Origin: Arthrobacter sp. PsM3
GTDB lineage: Bacteria; Actinomycetota; Actinomycetes; Actinomycetales; Micrococcaceae
DNA length: 64,000 nt
NCBI RefSeq assembly: GCF_030433895.1
Contig: NZ_JARUXE010000004.1
Span: 1 to 64,000 of the forward strand
Direction: 5' to 3'
Shown here piece by piece: positions 40,510-47,838 of the stretch. Each line of letters starts with the position of its first letter. Position 1 is the first letter of the stretch. Made by a program: the position numbers and the translations under genes. The notes beneath the pieces are model-generated. The model had not been told where the DNA came from. It saw nothing but the letters and a program-made list of their open reading frames with translations, and did no database searches.

Positions 40510-42810
40510 TTATTGGTGGGTTGCCTTGGCGGTCCGGTGGTCCGCCGGCAGCTGGTTCCACTTCGCCAGGAGCTCACGCTCTGCCGGAGTGGGCGCTGGT
40601 CCGGCCGGCGCGAAGACACGGGACGGCAGTGCCGGATCCTCGTTGTCTGTGTTGATCACACCTGCCTTGGTGTTGCGGAACGCCTTGTAGGTGGCGATAA
40701 GCGCCGCCACGATGACGATGATGCTGAGCACCACGAAGATGACCGAGAGCCAGCCCTGGATCGCGGTGTTGCGGATTACGGCTTCCATGGCCGGGACGGT
40801 CTTCGCCGTGCCGAAGGAGGTCTTGCCGTCCGCGAGTGCCTTGGAGAAGGCCGCGTTGTTGGCGAAGTAGCCGACCGCCGGAGTGGAGGAGAAGATCTTC
40901 TGGTAGCTGGCCGTGATGGTCACGACGGCCGCGAAGGCCATCGGGACCGCCACGATCCAGAGGTACTTGAAGGAGCCCCTCTTGGCCGCGATGGCCAGGC
41001 AGACGGACAAGGCGATGGCGGCCAGCAGCTGGTTGGCGATGCCGAACAGCGGGAACAGGGTATTGATGCCGCCGAGCGGATCCGTGACGCCCATGATCAG
41101 CACGGCGCCCCAGGCCGCGACCATTACGGCGGTGGCAAGCCACGCGCCGGGACGCCAGGAGTGTTCCTTGAATTTCGGGATGAAGTTGCCGATCGAGTCC
41201 TGCAGCATGAAGCGCGCAACCCGGGTGCCGGCGTCGACCGCGGTGAGGATGAACAGAGCCTCGAACATGATGGCGAAGTGGTACCAGAACGCCATCATGG
41301 CGGTGCCGCCGATGAACTGCTGCATGATGTGGGCAAGGCCCACGGCGAGGGTCGGCGCTCCGCCGGTGCGGGAGATGATGCTGGTCTCGCCGACGTTGGC
41401 GGCCGTCTCGGCAAGCATGTTGGGGCTGATGTTCACGCCGGACAATCCCAGGCTATTGACCCAGGCGGCCGCCGTTTCCACGGTGCCGCCGGTGAGTGCG
41501 GCCGGGGAGTTCATCGCGAAGTAGAGCCCGCGGTCAATGGAGATCGCCGCGACGAGGGCCATGATGGCCACGAAGGACTCCATCAGCATTCCGCCGTACC
41601 CGATGAAGCGGGTCTGGCGTTCCTTCTCGATCAGCTTCGGCGTGGTGCCGGAGGCGATCAGGGCATGGAATCCCGAAAGCGCACCACACGCGATGGTGAC
41701 AAAGAGGAACGGGAACACCGCGCCCGGGAAGACGGGCCCATTATCGCGGCTGGCGAATTCGCTGAAGGCCGGGACGGAGATTTCCGGGCGGACCACGATG
41801 ACTGCCACGGCCAGCATCGCGATGACGCCGATCTTCATGAAGGTGGAGAGGTAGTCACGCGGGGCCAGCAGGAGCCAGACCGGCAGAATCGCTGCGATGA
41901 AGCCGTAGATGATGAGCGCCCACGCGATGGTGACCTTGTCCAGCGTGAAGAAGGCATGGCCCCAGTCAGTGGCGGCAACGGCGCCGCCACCGATGATGGC
42001 GGCCATGAGCAGGACGAACCCGATGAGGGAAACTTCCATGATCTTGCCGGGGCGGATGAAGCGCAGGTAGATGCCCATAAAGAGGGCGATCGGGATGGTC
42101 ATGCCGACGGAGAAGACGCCCCACGGGCTTTCGGCCAGGGCGTTGACGACGACGAGGGCCAGGATGGCGACGATGATCACCATGATCAGCAAAGTGGCGA
42201 CCAGGGCGGCGGTGCCGCCGATGACGCCGAGTTCCTCGCGGGCCATCTGGCCCAGGGAGCGTCCGCCGCGGCGCATGGAGAAGAACAACACGACGTAGTC
42301 CTGGACGGCTCCGGCGAACACGACGCCGAAGATGATCCAGATGGTGCCCGGGAGGTAGCCCATCTGGGCTGCGAGGATCGGGCCCACCAGGGGGCCGGCG
42401 CCGGCGATGGCGGCGAAGTGGTGGCCGAACAGGACGTTGCGGTCCGTTCGGACGTAGTCCTTGCCGTCTGCTTTGTACTCCGCGGGCGTGGCCCGGCGGT
42501 CGTTCGGCTTGAGCAGGTAGCGCTCGATAACCTTGGAGTAAAAGCGGTAGCCGATCAGGTAGGTGCAGACCGCGGCGAACACGAACCAGATGGCGTTGAC
42601 CGTTTCGCCGCGGACAATCGCGAGCATGAACCATGCCACGGCGCCCAGCAGGGAGATCGCCACCCAAAGCGCAATCTTGGCCGGCGTCCATTTACGCTCT
42701 TCGGCTTCGAGCGCGGACACGTCCACGGATGTGGGCGGCAGAGCCGGATCCGGCGTGATGCCGTCATCGACCACTAAGTTTTTTGGCGTGCCATCTGGCA
42801 TTGTGCCCAT
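40510..42810 (-). CDS. cstA: CstA family pyruvate/peptide transporter
   Basis: A 766-residue membrane protein with about 16-18 predicted helices. Family motifs include NVLFGHHFAAIAGAGPLVGP, QDYVVLFFSMRRGGRSLGQMA and CGALSGFHALIASGTTPK. CstA is a carbon-starvation-induced carrier; relatives take up pyruvate and possibly peptides by proton symport. ATG 42810 is supported by AGGAGG with 5-base spacing, so the ORF extension to 42954 is rejected. The operon continues with the small partner ybdD. Confidence 0.93.
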   Translation of the reverse strand: MGTMPDGTPKNLVVDDGITPDPALPPTSVDVSALEAEERKWTPAKIALWVAISLLGAVAWFMLAIVRGETVNAIWFVFAAVCTYLIGYRFYSKVIERYLLKPNDRRATPAEYKADGKDYVRTDRNVLFGHHFAAIAGAGPLVGPILAAQMGYLPGTIWIIFGVVFAGAVQDYVVLFFSMRRGGRSLGQMAREELGVIGGTAALVATLLIMVIIVAILALVVVNALAESPWGVFSVGMTIPIALFMGIYLRFIRPGKIMEVSLIGFVLLMAAIIGGGAVAATDWGHAFFTLDKVTIAWALIIYGFIAAILPVWLLLAPRDYLSTFMKIGVIAMLAVAVIVVRPEISVPAFSEFASRDNGPVFPGAVFPFLFVTIACGALSGFHALIASGTTPKLIEKERQTRFIGYGGMLMESFVAIMALVAAISIDRGLYFAMNSPAALTGGTVETAAAWVNSLGLSGVNISPNMLAETAANVGETSIISRTGGAPTLAVGLAHIMQQFIGGTAMMAFWYHFAIMFEALFILTAVDAGTRVARFMLQDSIGNFIPKFKEHSWRPGAWLATAVMVAAWGAVLIMGVTDPLGGINTLFPLFGIANQLLAAIALSVCLAIAAKRGSFKYLWIVAVPMAFAAVVTITASYQKIFSSTPAVGYFANNAAFSKALADGKTSFGTAKTVPAMEAVIRNTAIQGWLSVIFVVLSIIVIVAALIATYKAFRNTKAGVINTDNEDPALPSRVFAPAGPAPTPAERELLAKWNQLPADHRTAKATHQ

Positions 42811-43047
42811 GTCTCCTCCTTGAGAAACCCCAACCGGGCAAATCCAATCGACAGATGTGCCCCAAGGCACCCTACCAACGGCGGCGAATCTTGGGTATGG
42901 CTTTACGCCGGACGGGCCGGTGGAGTCGATGAGCGGTCGGCCAAACGCGCCCAACGGCGGAATGGTTACCGGCGGGTGTTACTTGCGGGTAGCAGCCGTA
43001 AGAGGGTCAGGGGGCGGGCCGGTCTTTAGGGGTCAGGGGGGCCGACA

Positions 43048-43587
43048 TTAGGGGTCAGGCGGGCCGGCCAGCTGCATGAGCCGGGCTTCACAGAGATCCA
43101 GCCATCGCACCTCGGCTTCGGTCTGGAAGATGAGGGAATCCAGGACCAGCAGCCGGGCGGTGTCCGCGGAACGGTGCTGGGACGCCGTATCCCTGCGCGC
43201 CTTGGTGTAGTCCTGCAGGGCCCGGATGGAAATGGCGCGCTGGGCGTGGATGGCGGCGCCGACGTCTACTCCGGGAAGCGTGAGCCCCAGGGCGAGTTTG
43301 ATGGCCAGTTCGTTCCGCGGAGGGCGGGTCCGCGGCACCGGAGAGGTAAACCAGTGCCGGACTTCAGCGCTGCCCTCGGGCGTGATGCTGTAAACCACGT
43401 GCCCCTCGCCGTCGGCGCCGTCCTTGGTGACAAGGCCGTCGCGTTCCAGGCGATCGAGGGTGGTGTAGACCTGCCCGATATTGAGGGGCCAGGAGGATCC
43501 GGTGCGATCTTCGAATTCGATCCTGAGCTGGTAGCCATAGCGTGGCCGGTCCTGCAGGAGTGCGAGGAGGCTGTGACGGATGGACAT
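43048..43587 (-). CDS. PadR family transcriptional regulator
   Basis: A 179-residue regulator. The N-terminal winged helix (SIRHSLLALLQDRPRYGYQL, then WPLNIGQVYTTLDRLERDGLV) is the PadR domain; a C-terminal helical Vir/dimer domain (about 90-175) follows. PadR proteins usually repress genes for detoxification or transport until a small aromatic or hydrophobic ligand binds. ATG 43587 has GGGAG upstream. A palindromic operator candidate lies 31 bases in front of it. The upstream quinone oxidoreductase on the same strand may be a co-regulated gene. Confidence 0.9.
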   Translation of the reverse strand: MSIRHSLLALLQDRPRYGYQLRIEFEDRTGSSWPLNIGQVYTTLDRLERDGLVTKDGADGEGHVVYSITPEGSAEVRHWFTSPVPRTRPPRNELAIKLALGLTLPGVDVGAAIHAQRAISIRALQDYTKARRDTASQHRSADTARLLVLDSLIFQTEAEVRWLDLCEARLMQLAGPPDP

Positions 43588-43617
43588 TATGCTCCCGGAG
43601 GGTAGCGGGACGACAGC

Positions 43618-43643
43618 ATACACGCGCCCCAAGACGCGTGTAT
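43618..43643. promoter_or_regulatory. Palindromic operator candidate for the PadR regulator
   Basis: ATACACGCG (43618-43626) and its exact complement CGCGTGTAT (43635-43643) flank 8 bases. A further half-site, CGCGTAT, follows at 43647-43653. The position just upstream of padR suggests autoregulation. Binding is inferred. Confidence 0.6.
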
Positions 43644-43718
43644 ACCGCGTATGGAATTACACTACAGTCATTCCGCATGCCGAAGCAATTCTGATATACC
43701 AAAACTGGAATATGTGTG

Positions 43719-44702
43719 CTACATAACCAGCAGGATTTTCCCCACGTGGTCGCCACTGTCGAAGTACCTGTGTGCGGCGCCGACCTGCCCCAGCGGGAAG
43801 GTCTTTGCCACCAACGGGCGGATCCGGCCATCGCTGAGCAGCGGCCAGACCGCCTCGCGGACCGCGTCCATGATCACGGTCTTCTCCTCCACGGGCCTCG
43901 GGCGCAGCGCCGTGGCAATGATCGCGGCACGCTTGCTCAGCAGCTTGCCGAGATCCAGTTCACCTTTGGTGCCACCCTGCAGGCCGATCACTACCAGCCG
44001 CCCGTAGTCAGCCAGCGCGTCCAGGTTCTTGGTGAGGTACTTGGCCCCGACGACGTCGAGAATGACATCCGCGCCTTTGCCGCCGTTCTGCGCGCGCAGG
44101 CTCTCCGGGAAGTCTTCCTCGGCGTAGTTGATCGCGATGTCCGCGCCAAGGAACGCCTTGGCGGTGCCGACTTTTTCTGCGCTGCCCGCCGTGGCGGCCA
44201 CCACGGCTCCGAAGGCCTTCGCGAGCTGGATGGCCATCGTGCCGATGCCGCCGGTTGCCCCGTGGATGAGCACGGTCTCTCCCGGCTGCAGTTGCGCCGT
44301 CATGATGAGGTTGGAGTACACCGTGGCCGCAACTTCCGGCAGTGACGCGGCAGTGACGAGGTCGACGCCGTCCGGGACCCTCAGGACCTGTCCCGCCGGG
44401 ACGGCCACCTGTTCGGCATAGCCGCCGCCGGCCAGCAGGGCGACCACCTTGTCGCCCACGGAGAACGGCTTGGCTACGCCGGGTCCGAAGCCGGCGATCC
44501 GGCCGGAGACTTCCAGCCCGGGGATCTCCGAGGCGCCGGCCGGGGGCGGGTAGTGGCCCTTGCGCTGCTGGACGTCGGCACGGTTGAGCCCCGCGGCGAC
44601 GACGTCGATCAGCACCTCGCCGGTTCCGGGCACCGGGGACGGGACCTCGCGGACCTCCAGGGCCTCGGGTCCGCCCGGCTTTGAGATATAGACAGCCTTC
44701 AT
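43719..44702 (-). CDS. NADPH:quinone oxidoreductase (zinc-independent MDR family)
   Basis: A 327-residue cytoplasmic oxidoreductase like QorA and the p53-inducible PIG3. The N-terminal GroES-like domain contains GLNRADVQQRKGHYPPP; the Rossmann domain has LIHGATGGIGTMAIQLAKAFG. Zinc-binding residues are absent. It probably reduces quinones or enones with NADPH. ATG 44702 follows GGGAG; the frame extends to 45113 across tRNA-Ser and is unsupported there. The PadR gene lies 131 bases downstream. Confidence 0.9.
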   Translation of the reverse strand: MKAVYISKPGGPEALEVREVPSPVPGTGEVLIDVVAAGLNRADVQQRKGHYPPPAGASEIPGLEVSGRIAGFGPGVAKPFSVGDKVVALLAGGGYAEQVAVPAGQVLRVPDGVDLVTAASLPEVAATVYSNLIMTAQLQPGETVLIHGATGGIGTMAIQLAKAFGAVVAATAGSAEKVGTAKAFLGADIAINYAEEDFPESLRAQNGGKGADVILDVVGAKYLTKNLDALADYGRLVVIGLQGGTKGELDLGKLLSKRAAIIATALRPRPVEEKTVIMDAVREAVWPLLSDGRIRPLVAKTFPLGQVGAAHRYFDSGDHVGKILLVM

Positions 44703-44889
44703 GGAGAACTCCCGGTTCGTAACTGACTTCGTGCAGACTTGTTGCAGACTTCTTGCGGGGATACGCTGCCGCACCCCACGCCCGGAACCCATTCTTCCAG
44801 TCTTCCAGAGTAGAAGGAGGAGTTGCCCCCGGCCGCGGGCGCACCGCGTTTTTGTTGCTGCCGACCGCCTATGAAACACTACTCCGTAG

Positions 44890-44977
44890 GGAAGGTTGTC
44901 CGAGCGGCCGATGGAGCTGGTCTTGAAAACCAGTGTGCGGTAACCCCGTACCAAGAGTTCGAATCTCTTACCTTCCG
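44890..44977 (+). tRNA. tRNA-Ser (anticodon UGA)
   Basis: An 88-base class II tRNA: acceptor GGAAGGT pairs with ACCTTCC with discriminator G. The anticodon stem CTGGT/ACCAG holds loop CTTGAAA (anticodon TGA), a long variable arm follows, and the T arm is AAGAG-TTCGAAT-CTCTT. It reads UCA and related codons. No CCA is encoded. A terminator follows within 6 bases. Confidence 0.97.
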
Positions 44978-44982
44978 CGAAT

Positions 44983-45027
44983 AATGCCCCTGTTTCAGCG
45001 CTTGCCGCGTAAGCAGGGGCATTTTTG
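44983..45027 (+). terminator. Terminator of tRNA-Ser (UGA)
   Basis: AATGCCCCTG (44983-44992) pairs with CAGGGGCATT (45014-45023) around a structured 21-base loop, followed by TTT (five T in all). Confidence 0.85.
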
Positions 45028-45127
45028 CGTGGCGGCCCAGCCTGCCGTGCGGCCTTGGCTCGGGCGATGCCCGGGCTTGAGCCTGGGCGGTGAAAAAAGC
45101 TGGGCGGTGACAAATGGCAGCCGGTGG

Positions 45128-45180
45128 GCAGATCAGGGCGGATGCGGGGCGCGAATTCGCCCGGATCTGCCCCCGCGGCG
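45128..45180. repeat. Palindromic repeat family B, copy 1
   Basis: Left arm GCAGATCAGGGCG (45128-45140) and right arm 45158-45170 (one mismatch) flank a 17-base loop. CCCCGCGGCG follows at 45171-45180. It is downstream of the DUF559 gene; related copies lie upstream of that gene. Confidence 0.85.
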
Positions 45181-45260
45181 CGTGTGCGACCTGGGCGAGA
45201 CCCGGGCCTGGGCCTTGGCGGTGACAGGCAGAGGCAGACGCGATCATCAGCCGGGCGGGA

Positions 45261-46208
45261 TCATCCTGGCCATCCCTGTGCCCGCAGGGCCTGCCGCACA
45301 CGCGTCAGCACCCAGCTCTCGCCATTCCGGACGTCGAGTTTGTTGATGACCAGCTGCCGCCAGCCCGCGCCGATGGTGCGTTCGTTGCGCAGCGCGTCGG
45401 CCAACTGCTGTTCGGGCGTGAGGTGATGGCCGCCGTCGTACTCCACCGCCAGCCGGAACTCCGGGCACGCGAGATCGATCCATAACGGAGCGCCCTGTTG
45501 ATCCAGCAGCACGTAGTTCGGTTCGAAGACCGGCAGGGCGGAGCGACCAAAGAGCAGGCGGAGCCTGGTTTCCGGGGGCGAGTCGACGCCCACACGGACC
45601 AGCCCGAGCGATTTCCTCAGCAGGCGAAGACCCGCCACCGGCCGCCGGTTCCCGGCATAGCGCACGAGTTCCTCCAACGTCACGCGTGCGGTCCGCGGGT
45701 GCTGGTAGCGCACGTGCTCGCAGACGAGATCGTCGGCCATGACAACGAGGTCCTCAAGGGTCAGGGCACCCGTCCCGGCGAGGTCCAGCAGGGTCCGGGG
45801 AATCGAGGTGACCGGTACACCCTGCAGCATGACAACATCGGCGGGCTCCAGCCTGGCGCGGTAGCCGATGACGCCCCTACGACGGGGAGCAGCGGAACCT
45901 GGCCTGGTCAGGTGCAGCAGACCTGACACTGGCGTCGGACCCCCCAGCGCCGGGCTGCCCGTGAGCTTCAAGGAGTGAAGGGCGGCCGCGGAGTAGTGGC
46001 TCACAGTGTCGGGCGTCCCCAATTCCGTGTATGGCCGCACCCGTTCCAGAAGGGACTGCTGCGGCCCGACCGGCACACGGATGCCGCGGCTCGGCACATG
46101 GATGTCCTTGGCCTTGGACCGCCATGGGGAAATGCCGCTCAGCCGGCCCTCGCTGATAGTGAAGGACCTTGCCGCCAGTTCCGCCGGCAGGGTTTTCGCT
46201 GTTGCCAT
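45261..46208 (-). CDS. DUF559-type nuclease-fold protein with AbiEi-like N-terminus
   Basis: A 315-residue protein. The C-terminal part has a Vsr/DUF559-like PD-(D/E)XK pattern: LWIDLACPEFRLAVEYDGGHH followed by ERTIGAGWRQLVINKLDV, with putative metal ligands Asp and Glu. The N-terminal and middle regions (VTSIPRTLLDLAGTGALTLEDLVVMADDL) recall the AbiEi-type antitoxin/regulator architecture common in actinobacteria. Function is unknown; DNA repair, defence and regulation are all possible. ATG 46208 is used; an in-frame TTG at 46226 is an alternative. Palindromic repeats of one family lie on both sides. Confidence 0.72.
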   Translation of the reverse strand: MATAKTLPAELAARSFTISEGRLSGISPWRSKAKDIHVPSRGIRVPVGPQQSLLERVRPYTELGTPDTVSHYSAAALHSLKLTGSPALGGPTPVSGLLHLTRPGSAAPRRRGVIGYRARLEPADVVMLQGVPVTSIPRTLLDLAGTGALTLEDLVVMADDLVCEHVRYQHPRTARVTLEELVRYAGNRRPVAGLRLLRKSLGLVRVGVDSPPETRLRLLFGRSALPVFEPNYVLLDQQGAPLWIDLACPEFRLAVEYDGGHHLTPEQQLADALRNERTIGAGWRQLVINKLDVRNGESWVLTRVRQALRAQGWPG

Positions 46209-46226
46209 GGGCCTATTAGGCCACAA

Positions 46227-46630
46227 GGCGGTGCTGGCTGCGCCGGGTTATCCACAGCCTCAGCGCCGGAGCTGGTGGAACCTGCGGGGACGGCGCCGGA
46301 GTGGCCGGTGGGTGCGGGGCGGCACGGACCACCGCGTGCGCAGATCAGGGCGGATGCGGGCACGTCGGACCGCCGCGTGTGCAGATCAGGGCGGATGCGG
46401 GGGGCGAATGCGCCCTGATCTGCACCCGCGGCGCCAAAGGACCCGATCGGGGACCGCGGCGGGGACAGCGCGGACGTCCGCGCCGGGGCCGGCGCCGGCG
46501 CCCGGGCCGGGCCACCGGAAACCATTGAAACCTTCGGTGCGCCGGAATAGTCTCACTTTGTCTTCACCTCCCATAAGAATCCGGCGGCCCGGCGGCACCA
46601 TATGGCCGCAGCACAGAGCAGGAGCCCACC
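46227..46630. other. Intergenic region between the DUF559 and VOC genes
   Basis: About 400 bases without a credible gene. The centre is taken up by palindromic repeats of family B (46340-46433). The remainder is GC-rich low-complexity sequence, including GGCGCCGGCGCC-type tracts at 46480-46505. A ribosome binding site, AGGAGCC, precedes the VOC start. Confidence 0.5.
46340..46433. repeat. Palindromic repeat family B, copies 2a (half) and 2b (complete)
   Basis: Copy 2a is only the left half (GCAGATCAGGGCGGATGCGG from 46340). Copy 2b is complete: perfect 13-base arms (46381-46393 with 46411-46423), a 17-base loop as in copy 1, and the same trailing CCCGCGGCG. Copies 2a and 2b share about 34 bases including the flank GGACC-CCGCGTG, so one arose by local duplication. 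Confidence 0.88.
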
Positions 46631-47440
46631 ATGCCAACACCCCAACACACCAACGGAGCGCCGTGCTGGATCGACCTGATGACCTCCGACCCCGAAAAGG
46701 CCAAGGCGTTCTACGGCGAACTTTTTGGCTGGACCTTCGAGACCGGCGACCAGGAAAAATACGGCGGCTACATCACGGCCCGGAAGAACGGCAGGTCCGT
46801 GGCCGGAATGATGCAGAAACAGGAAAGCCAGGCGAACTTCCCGGACGTGTGGTCCACCTACCTGCGCACGGACGACGCCAGGACGACGGTCAGGATCGCG
46901 GCGGAGCATGGCGGCCAGGTCTACATGGAACCTATGGACGTGCCCGAGCAAGGAAGCATGGCCATGATTGGCGACGCCACCGGCGCGGCCGTTGGCATCT
47001 GGCAGCCCGGCGAGATGAAGGGCTACGAACTCGCCGCCGAAGCCGGAACGCCGGCGTGGCACGAGCTTCACACCAAGGACTATGCCACGGCGGTCAAGTT
47101 TTACGAGGACGTTTTTGGCTGGGACACCGAGGTCATGAGTGACACCCCTGACTTCCGCTACACCACGCTGGGCGCGGGCGACGCCGCCAAGGCAGGGATC
47201 ATGGATGCCTCGGGCTATATCCCTGCCGAGGCCCCTTCCCACTGGCAGGTCTACTTTGCCGTTCAGGACGCGGACGCCTCCGCCGAGAAGGCCGTGTCCC
47301 TGGGCGCCACGGTGGTCGACGGGCCCGCCGATACGCCGTTCGGACGGCTCGCCACGCTCACTGACCCCACCGGTGCGATGTTCAAGATCATTGCGGAGAC
47401 CACGCAGCAGGGCGCTGACGCCCCGGTTCAGGGCAACTGA
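46631..47440 (+). CDS. VOC superfamily (glyoxalase/bleomycin-resistance fold) protein
   Basis: A 269-residue protein made of two VOC domains: residues 8-125 (WIDLMTSDPEKAKAFYGELFGW) and 135-255 (WHELHTKDYATAVKFYEDVFGW). The repeated FYxxxFGW pattern is typical of tandem-VOC proteins annotated as 27-kDa antigen or hydroxylase-like. Metal ligands such as the His in WHELH and terminal Glu are plausible in the second half. Substrate unknown. AGGAGC precedes ATG 46631 and a strong terminator follows. Confidence 0.88.
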   Translation: MPTPQHTNGAPCWIDLMTSDPEKAKAFYGELFGWTFETGDQEKYGGYITARKNGRSVAGMMQKQESQANFPDVWSTYLRTDDARTTVRIAAEHGGQVYMEPMDVPEQGSMAMIGDATGAAVGIWQPGEMKGYELAAEAGTPAWHELHTKDYATAVKFYEDVFGWDTEVMSDTPDFRYTTLGAGDAAKAGIMDASGYIPAEAPSHWQVYFAVQDADASAEKAVSLGATVVDGPADTPFGRLATLTDPTGAMFKIIAETTQQGADAPVQGN

Positions 47441-47511
47441 GGCCCGCCGCCGACCTCAGGGAAAGCTGAGGAAAAAAACTTCAGGAATCCTTGCGCAAAA
47501 CTGCTCTGGGA

Positions 47512-47558
47512 AATACCGGCCAGCCACTCCACGTGGGCTACTGGCCGGTATTCTTTTT
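47512..47558 (+). terminator. Terminator of the VOC gene
   Basis: AATACCGGCCAG (47512-47523) pairs perfectly with 47541-47552 and is followed by CTTTTT. Confidence 0.92.
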
Positions 47559-47838
47559 GGCATGCCGGCCCCGGGTGGACCGGCAAGGTCCATCCGGCTC
47601 AGGTCGGGAGCAACACCAACTCCGTCGCTGGGGAGCACCGTCGGTGGCCCCGCGCCTGCTGTGACGCGTTCCGCTGGGGGACGTCTCGCCGAATGCACAT
47701 GCCAGACACACTGTGTTCATTCACCCCTGTTTTGATGTGCCGGGCATTACTTGACCAGGAGTAAGTCCGGCCGGTCCGCGGGCACCACCCGGACACATTC
47801 CACCAGCCCCACCGGGCACCTAATGAGAGTTAGAGCGG
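47559..47838. other. Upstream region of the nuclease/nucleotidase gene
   Basis: 280 bases without a credible gene; the short frames on either strand look random. Two TTCA-type motifs (GTTCATTCACC at 47715-47725) recall half-sites of a PHO box but lack the 11-base periodicity seen at 22669. TTGACC at 47753-47758 is a possible -35 box. No strong -10 or Shine-Dalgarno was identified before ATG 47839, although GAGCGG lies near. Confidence 0.4.

Noticed and set aside
40462..42777. 771-residue plus-strand open frame
   Set aside because: It is antisense to cstA; the long runs of Asp, Gly, His and Glu are complements of hydrophobic membrane codons.
44703..45113. N-terminal extension of the quinone oxidoreductase frame
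   Set aside because: It crosses tRNA-Ser and its terminator; the family start is at 44702 with a Shine-Dalgarno.
45261..46208. Complete AbiE-type toxin-antitoxin system
   Set aside because: Only an AbiEi-like part is suggested and no nucleotidyltransferase toxin (AbiEii) gene is adjacent.
47700..47760. PHO box upstream of the nuclease/nucleotidase gene
   Set aside because: Two TTCA motifs occur, but not with 11-base spacing, so the evidence is too weak to call.
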